From positions 1 through 8,537 of the forward strand of contig JAUYEO010000004.1 of the NCBI GenBank assembly GCA_030689795.1: a stretch of 8,537 bases of DNA, given 5' to 3'. This DNA comes from Desulfobacterales bacterium. Its GTDB lineage: Bacteria > Desulfobacterota > Desulfobacteria > Desulfobacterales > RPRI01. The position numbers were made by a program, and so were the translations under genes. A model generated the notes under the pieces. That model saw nothing but the letters and a program-made list of their open reading frames with translations. It made no database searches and had not been told where the DNA came from. Positions 5,395 through 8,537 of the stretch are shown here, in pieces (positions within the stretch are counted from its first letter, which is position 1; each line of letters starts with the position of its first letter).

Positions 5395-6710
5395 TTTTTT
5401 ACGCCTTTGAGATAAATACAAGATTCAACCGCTGCCGCGGCCGAACATACGGCAATCCCCACGCCTGATTTTGATCTTATCCAGTCCTGATGGGCGAGGA
5501 TTGAGCCTGCTGCAAAGAGATTGGGATATGCCGGATGCCCTGATGCATCGAGGGGGCGGAACAGGTCATCCGTTTCAAGCCCTGCATGGTGAATGGGATG
5601 CCCGGACGGGTCAAAAAAATCATCCCGGTGCCATTCCGAGCGGGCTGCCGGCTGGACAACTTTAAGTCCCATGACGGTTTCCCGGATGCCGTCACGCTCA
5701 GCATAAAGCCCGCCCCCGAAAAAGCGTCCGGTAGCCAGAATCACTGCACGGGCTTTTATAGTGTGTTCAGGACTCACCGAGCCGATATCGAGCCTGAAAA
5801 TGCCGCCCGGTTCAGGGTTCACTCTCAGAACCCGCTTCTGAAGAAATTGCCTGACCCCGATTTGGGGCAGAGCGCGTTCAAATGTTTCCTTGAGGCGAAT
5901 GCCGGGCACGGACGGCGGAATCGTCGGAATTTCAAATACCGGAAGGCCGAGTCTCTCCGATAAATCGTTTGTTACCTGAAGACTTTTTTCAATTCCCAAA
6001 ACAGCCGGAAGCCCCACAAGCTTAACCTCTTTGGTATGCGGCCTGATAGAGAGGGCCAGTTTTTCTCGGTTTTGAGGCAACTCGAGCGCCCGCCCCATCC
6101 GCTCCGGATAGAGTTCTGTCAGACCGTCTGTTCCCGGGAAATGAATCCGAAGCGTCCGGATGCCTTTCCATCGACTGCGCAGGCTTTCCGCGATTTGAAC
6201 GGCGCTGAACTCACGCATCCCGTGAAAATCCGCTATCAGGCAGGGCAGGTTCTGTTTCAGGCCGTTTGCGCCCGGCTGCATGGTCAGCGGAAGGCAATAG
6301 GTTGACTTTATGGTTCCCTGGCTCGTGATCATGCGGGTGTTTTCTTCCGATTCCCGGTGATACGGCAGGCCTTCACGTTCTAAGAAAGAGAGCATCACAT
6401 CCCATGCATGGCGCATGGTTTGACCGGATATCCGGGCGTAGGGATGATCGGGATTATCCTGAATCATCGCGTGAACAGCCTTCCATGGATTTGTCCAGTA
6501 TCGTTTTTCCCGGACAGGATGAATGGCAAGGAAATCGAAAAATCCGCTTGAAAAGAGGATTTCTCCTGTAAGACCGGCCTGGGCTACAGTAAGCCCGCGA
6601 TCTGCTGCAATGAGGGATGCCGCCATACCTGCCATGCCTGTGCCGATAACGGCCAGATCATATGTGTCGGTATCCGGATTAGAAGGCGCGGCGTCCGCTG
6701 TTTTTTTCAT
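5391..6710 (-). CDS. glpB: Anaerobic glycerol-3-phosphate dehydrogenase subunit B (GlpB-like flavoprotein)
   Basis: This is the second flavoprotein subunit of the GlpABC respiratory dehydrogenase; it takes electrons from GlpA and passes them on towards the quinone pool. The N-terminal Rossmann motif GTGMAG (23-28) after a beta strand (DLAVI) binds the dinucleotide part of a flavin. RAVILATGRFFGGGL (321-335) is the second nucleotide-contact segment. NLFAAGSILAHQDW (397-410) followed by SGVGIAV (415-421) is the C-terminal GlpB/succinate-dehydrogenase-like flavin motif. At 439 residues it is close to the roughly 420 of E. coli GlpB. The start overlaps the glpA stop (ATGA, 6707-6710) and the stop overlaps the phosphatase start (ATGA, 5391-5394). 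The last codons, GTA AAA AAA TGA, hold an A7 run. No membrane segment is visible, so a separate anchor protein is needed. Confidence 0.9.
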   Translation of the reverse strand: MKKTADAAPSNPDTDTYDLAVIGTGMAGMAASLIAADRGLTVAQAGLTGEILFSSGFFDFLAIHPVREKRYWTNPWKAVHAMIQDNPDHPYARISGQTMRHAWDVMLSFLEREGLPYHRESEENTRMITSQGTIKSTYCLPLTMQPGANGLKQNLPCLIADFHGMREFSAVQIAESLRSRWKGIRTLRIHFPGTDGLTELYPERMGRALELPQNREKLALSIRPHTKEVKLVGLPAVLGIEKSLQVTNDLSERLGLPVFEIPTIPPSVPGIRLKETFERALPQIGVRQFLQKRVLRVNPEPGGIFRLDIGSVSPEHTIKARAVILATGRFFGGGLYAERDGIRETVMGLKVVQPAARSEWHRDDFFDPSGHPIHHAGLETDDLFRPLDASGHPAYPNLFAAGSILAHQDWIRSKSGVGIAVCSAAAAVESCIYLKGVKK

Positions 6711-8263
6711 TTCTGCAGCTCCGTTTCAAACAATCCGCAGTGAATGGCTTCCTGGAGCTCCGCATGCATGAGCCGCTCTCCCCAGAGCACCGGCTGCATT
6801 CCTTTCCACCGCTCACGAAGAAAGGCGATCATCTCGGCAAGTCCCTGATCTCCTTTAAGCACTTCCTTGTCATATAGGTATGCAATCGTCCGGATGCTGC
6901 AATATGCGCCCTGGCACGGTCCCTTTCCAATGCGGCTCCTTATCCCCAGAGACCTGAGTCCCGGCGGAACTGCATGATGTTTCATCGATTCAAGGATGCA
7001 GTCGATGGCGCTTATGGGCACCATTTCACACTCGCAAAGCAGCAGATCGCCGGGTTTCCGCGTTTTAAGCCAGTATCGCGGTGAAAGGCCCGGTTCACTC
7101 CAGCGGCAGGCATCATGAGCAGGCAGTTGCAGTGTTCGTGTTTGGCAGGAACGGGAAATGTTCATGTGGCTGCAAACCAGATCGGCCGTCTTTTCGGCCA
7201 TGATGCGGTACGTTGTCAACTTCCCGCCTGTAATAGTAACAAAATTTTCAACTCCGTCGCGGGTATGATCGAGCAGAACATATCCTCGGCTTATATCGCG
7301 CCCCTTGTCATTATCCGGAGATCCGGTGAGAGGCCGGGCTCCGGAGAAGGCCCGGATGAACGTGGAATTTTTCAATTCAGGCAGCATTGCGGAGGCTTCG
7401 CGAATAATCAGATCCACTTCATCTGATGTCGGGTGCAGGCTGCCGAGGTCATGAATCGGGACTGATGTTGTGCCTGCAATGGACACAGTGCCGCCGGGAG
7501 CAAGGATATCGCCGTCGGTCGGCGGCCGTAACCTGTTGATTACCCGCCTGGCGATTCGCTGATGTGTAATGATAAGGGTTCCTTTCGAATAAACCATCGG
7601 CAGATTTATCCCCGCATAGCGGGCTGTTTCGCCTGCCCATGCGCCTGCTGCATTGATCACATGATCTGTTTTAACGACATGGGTTTCACCGGTTCGGGTA
7701 TTCAAAAGACGTACGGACTGAATGCGGTTGTTAAAAATGGCAAATCCGGTTACACGGGTATAGCACATCAGGGTTGCGCCAAGCTGTACGGCATGAAAGA
7801 TATTTTCCAGTGAAAGCTTGAACGGATCGACCACGGCGTCTGTTGTTTCGTAGGCCGCTATTATATTCCCGCTCAAGGCAGGCTCCGTTTCGAGCGCATC
7901 GCCGGTATCGACAGGGCTTACCATGATGCCGGCGGCCGCACATAAAGCCGGAAAATCGGCTATATATGATTCATCATCTCCTTTTACCGCTACGAAAAGT
8001 CCGCCGGTATTTTCAATGCACTGCGGGGCAACCTGTTTTAAGATCCGGCTTTCTTCCATGCATTCAGTTGCTGTGCCGGGATCATTTGAGACATAACGCG
8101 CGCCGCTGTGCAGCAGCCCGTGATTGCTTCCCGAAGCTCCGGCATTAATGTCTTTTTTTTCGACCACTATGCACGAGATGCCGCGAAGAGAGAGATCCCG
8201 TGCGATACCTGTACCGGTTATCCCTCCGCCGATGATTAATACCTGAGTTTCCAGGCTATGCAT
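6707..8263 (-). CDS. glpA: Anaerobic glycerol-3-phosphate dehydrogenase subunit A (FAD, [2Fe-2S] BFD-like domain)
   Basis: The catalytic subunit oxidises sn-glycerol-3-phosphate to dihydroxyacetone phosphate. The N-terminal FAD motif is GGGITGTGIARD (12-23). The DAO-family body holds HSGARYV (52-58), GARPLTGSPD (308-317), whose Arg310 is of the type that contacts the substrate phosphate, and TGGKLTTYR (345-353). These are hallmarks of GlpA/GlpD enzymes. A C-terminal BFD-like domain has four Cys in the GlpA pattern, Cys410 and Cys412 in LLCECE and Cys450 and Cys455 in GPCQGAYC, expected to hold a [2Fe-2S] cluster; aerobic GlpD lacks this. At 518 residues it is slightly shorter than E. coli GlpA (about 540). 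The start follows AGGAG (8276-8280) by a rather long 12 bases. It heads the operon glpA-glpB-HAD. Confidence 0.95.
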   Translation of the reverse strand: MHSLETQVLIIGGGITGTGIARDLSLRGISCIVVEKKDINAGASGSNHGLLHSGARYVSNDPGTATECMEESRILKQVAPQCIENTGGLFVAVKGDDESYIADFPALCAAAGIMVSPVDTGDALETEPALSGNIIAAYETTDAVVDPFKLSLENIFHAVQLGATLMCYTRVTGFAIFNNRIQSVRLLNTRTGETHVVKTDHVINAAGAWAGETARYAGINLPMVYSKGTLIITHQRIARRVINRLRPPTDGDILAPGGTVSIAGTTSVPIHDLGSLHPTSDEVDLIIREASAMLPELKNSTFIRAFSGARPLTGSPDNDKGRDISRGYVLLDHTRDGVENFVTITGGKLTTYRIMAEKTADLVCSHMNISRSCQTRTLQLPAHDACRWSEPGLSPRYWLKTRKPGDLLLCECEMVPISAIDCILESMKHHAVPPGLRSLGIRSRIGKGPCQGAYCSIRTIAYLYDKEVLKGDQGLAEMIAFLRERWKGMQPVLWGERLMHAELQEAIHCGLFETELQK

Positions 8264-8275
8264 ATGAAATGATAT

Positions 8276-8280
8276 CTCCT
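8276..8280 (-). promoter_or_regulatory. Ribosome binding site of glpA
   Basis: AGGAG on the minus strand lies 12 bases before the glpA ATG (8263-8261), longer than the usual 5-9. The N-terminal sequence MHSLETQVLIIGGG fits the family start, so the ATG is kept; initiation may be somewhat inefficient. Confidence 0.55.
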
Positions 8281-8298
8281 GTTAAACATATTGAAGCT

Positions 8299-8372
8299 CC
8301 CCTCCGCAAGTCCGCCCGCCATATCCGCCATAAAGATTGGCGGACGTGCCGCTGGCGGGACCTTCGGCGGGG
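8299..8372. repeat. 74-bp imperfect GC-rich palindrome in the glpA leader
   Basis: The outer arms are CCCC 8299-8302 with GGGG 8369-8372, CCG 8304-8306 with CGG 8365-8367, and CCCGCCA (8315-8321) with TGGCGGG (8353-8359). The inner stem is perfect: TCCGCCA (8324-8330) with TGGCGGA (8338-8344) around TAAAGAT. It is much more GC-rich than the flanking AT-rich sequence, which looks like insertion of a mobile palindromic element. If the glpA promoter lies upstream, the message begins with this hairpin, ending about 20 bases before the Shine-Dalgarno. Confidence 0.7.
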
Positions 8373-8537
8373 ATTGCGCTCGCTGTTTCGGTTCAAAAAT
8401 ATAGAAAACAAGTTGACATGTATGGTAAGAAATCCCTTCTTTACGATTATGAATATCATAAAATGCGGCAAAAAAAATATCTATCATTGGAAAAAATTGA
8501 AAGCAATAATAGAATTTGAAGGTAAACACCTTTAATA
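8373..8537. other. AT-rich upstream region of the glpA operon, no convincing gene
   Basis: Together with 8264-8372 this makes a 274-bp gap. It has no ORF with a ribosome site and family-like sequence. On the minus strand TATATT (8403-8398) could be a -10 for glpA, but the matching -35 (ACCATA, 8426-8421) is poor. The gene beyond the window edge cannot be seen. Confidence 0.5.
8447..8461. promoter_or_regulatory. Candidate operator upstream of glpA
   Basis: TTATGA-ATA-TCATAA is a perfect 6-3-6 dyad about 185 bp upstream of the glpA start and 44 bp upstream of the possible -10 at 8403-8398. That position would suit an activator. It does not match the FNR (TTGAT-N4-ATCAA) or CRP (TGTGA-N6-TCACA) consensus well. 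Chance is possible in AT-rich DNA. Confidence 0.3.

Noticed and set aside
5395..5421. Longer phosphatase start at 5421, adding MYLSQRRKK
   Set aside because: The ATG at 5394 forms an ATGA overlap with the glpB stop, the same arrangement as glpA/glpB, and the extra nine residues simply read the last glpB codons in another frame.
8413..8442. Plus-strand promoter starting with TTGACA at 8413-8418
   Set aside because: The -35 is perfect, but at 17-18 bp spacing the -10 is only TTCTTT; the better TACGAT is 23 bp away, and no plus-strand gene follows in the window.
8337..8519. 60-codon plus-strand ORF in the region upstream of glpA
   Set aside because: It begins inside the GC-rich palindrome, has no ribosome site, and changes from Ala/Gly-rich to Lys/Tyr-rich with the base composition, as expected of a chance frame.
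8236..8529. 97-codon minus-strand ORF overlapping the glpA start
   Set aside because: It reads through the palindrome and the AT-rich leader, has no ribosome site within view, and overlaps the glpA start in another frame.
1..8537. CRISPR array, tRNA or rRNA genes, transposase or integrase
   Set aside because: No regularly spaced direct repeats, cloverleaf-like segments, rRNA-like sequence or recombinase coding region were found on reading both strands.

Overview
The window is bacterial and holds two gene blocks that converge tail to tail. Its composition is moderately GC, with AT-rich intergenic leaders and GC-rich hairpin repeats between genes. An ABC transporter lies beside glpA/glpB-type anaerobic glycerol-3-phosphate dehydrogenase genes, and several palindromic repeats sit in the gaps. 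This points to an anaerobic, respiring Gram-negative, perhaps of the Desulfobacterota (former Deltaproteobacteria). That assignment is inference; no marker gene in the window fixes it.

Plus strand, 1-4560: a hairpin (32-65), a candidate promoter and dyad (61-107), and a leader with two tiny ORFs, one carrying tandem Trp codons (123-161). A three-gene binding-protein-dependent ABC importer follows: a periplasmic binding protein (207-1505), a fused two-domain permease (1734-3413) and an ATPase (3475-4560). The organisation is that of the Fbp/Afu/Sfu ('ferric') family. The binding protein lacks a Tyr-Tyr pair where iron-binding relatives have one, and it carries an extra C-terminal helical tail of about 60 residues. 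A 144-bp self-complementary element and a second hairpin fill the 228-bp gap between binding protein and permease.

Minus strand, 8263-4582: glpA, glpB and a HAD-IIB phosphatase gene, joined by two ATGA stop/start overlaps and so almost certainly one translationally coupled operon. No glpC (the iron-sulfur subunit that links GlpAB to the membrane in E. coli) is present; the HAD gene takes its usual third place. The 274 bp upstream of glpA hold a 74-bp imperfect palindrome and an AT-rich dyad, but no convincing gene.

Working hypothesis (inference): the operons may form a local module for uptake and breakdown of a phosphorylated or glycerol-derived compound. The importer would bring it in, the HAD enzyme would act on a phosphoester, and GlpAB would oxidise glycerol-3-phosphate to dihydroxyacetone phosphate, passing electrons to a partner encoded elsewhere. 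The transporter's substrate cannot be read from sequence alone. The most unusual items are the long palindromic elements in the gaps, the Trp-Trp leader ORF, the C-terminal tail of the binding protein and the glpAB-HAD arrangement without glpC.
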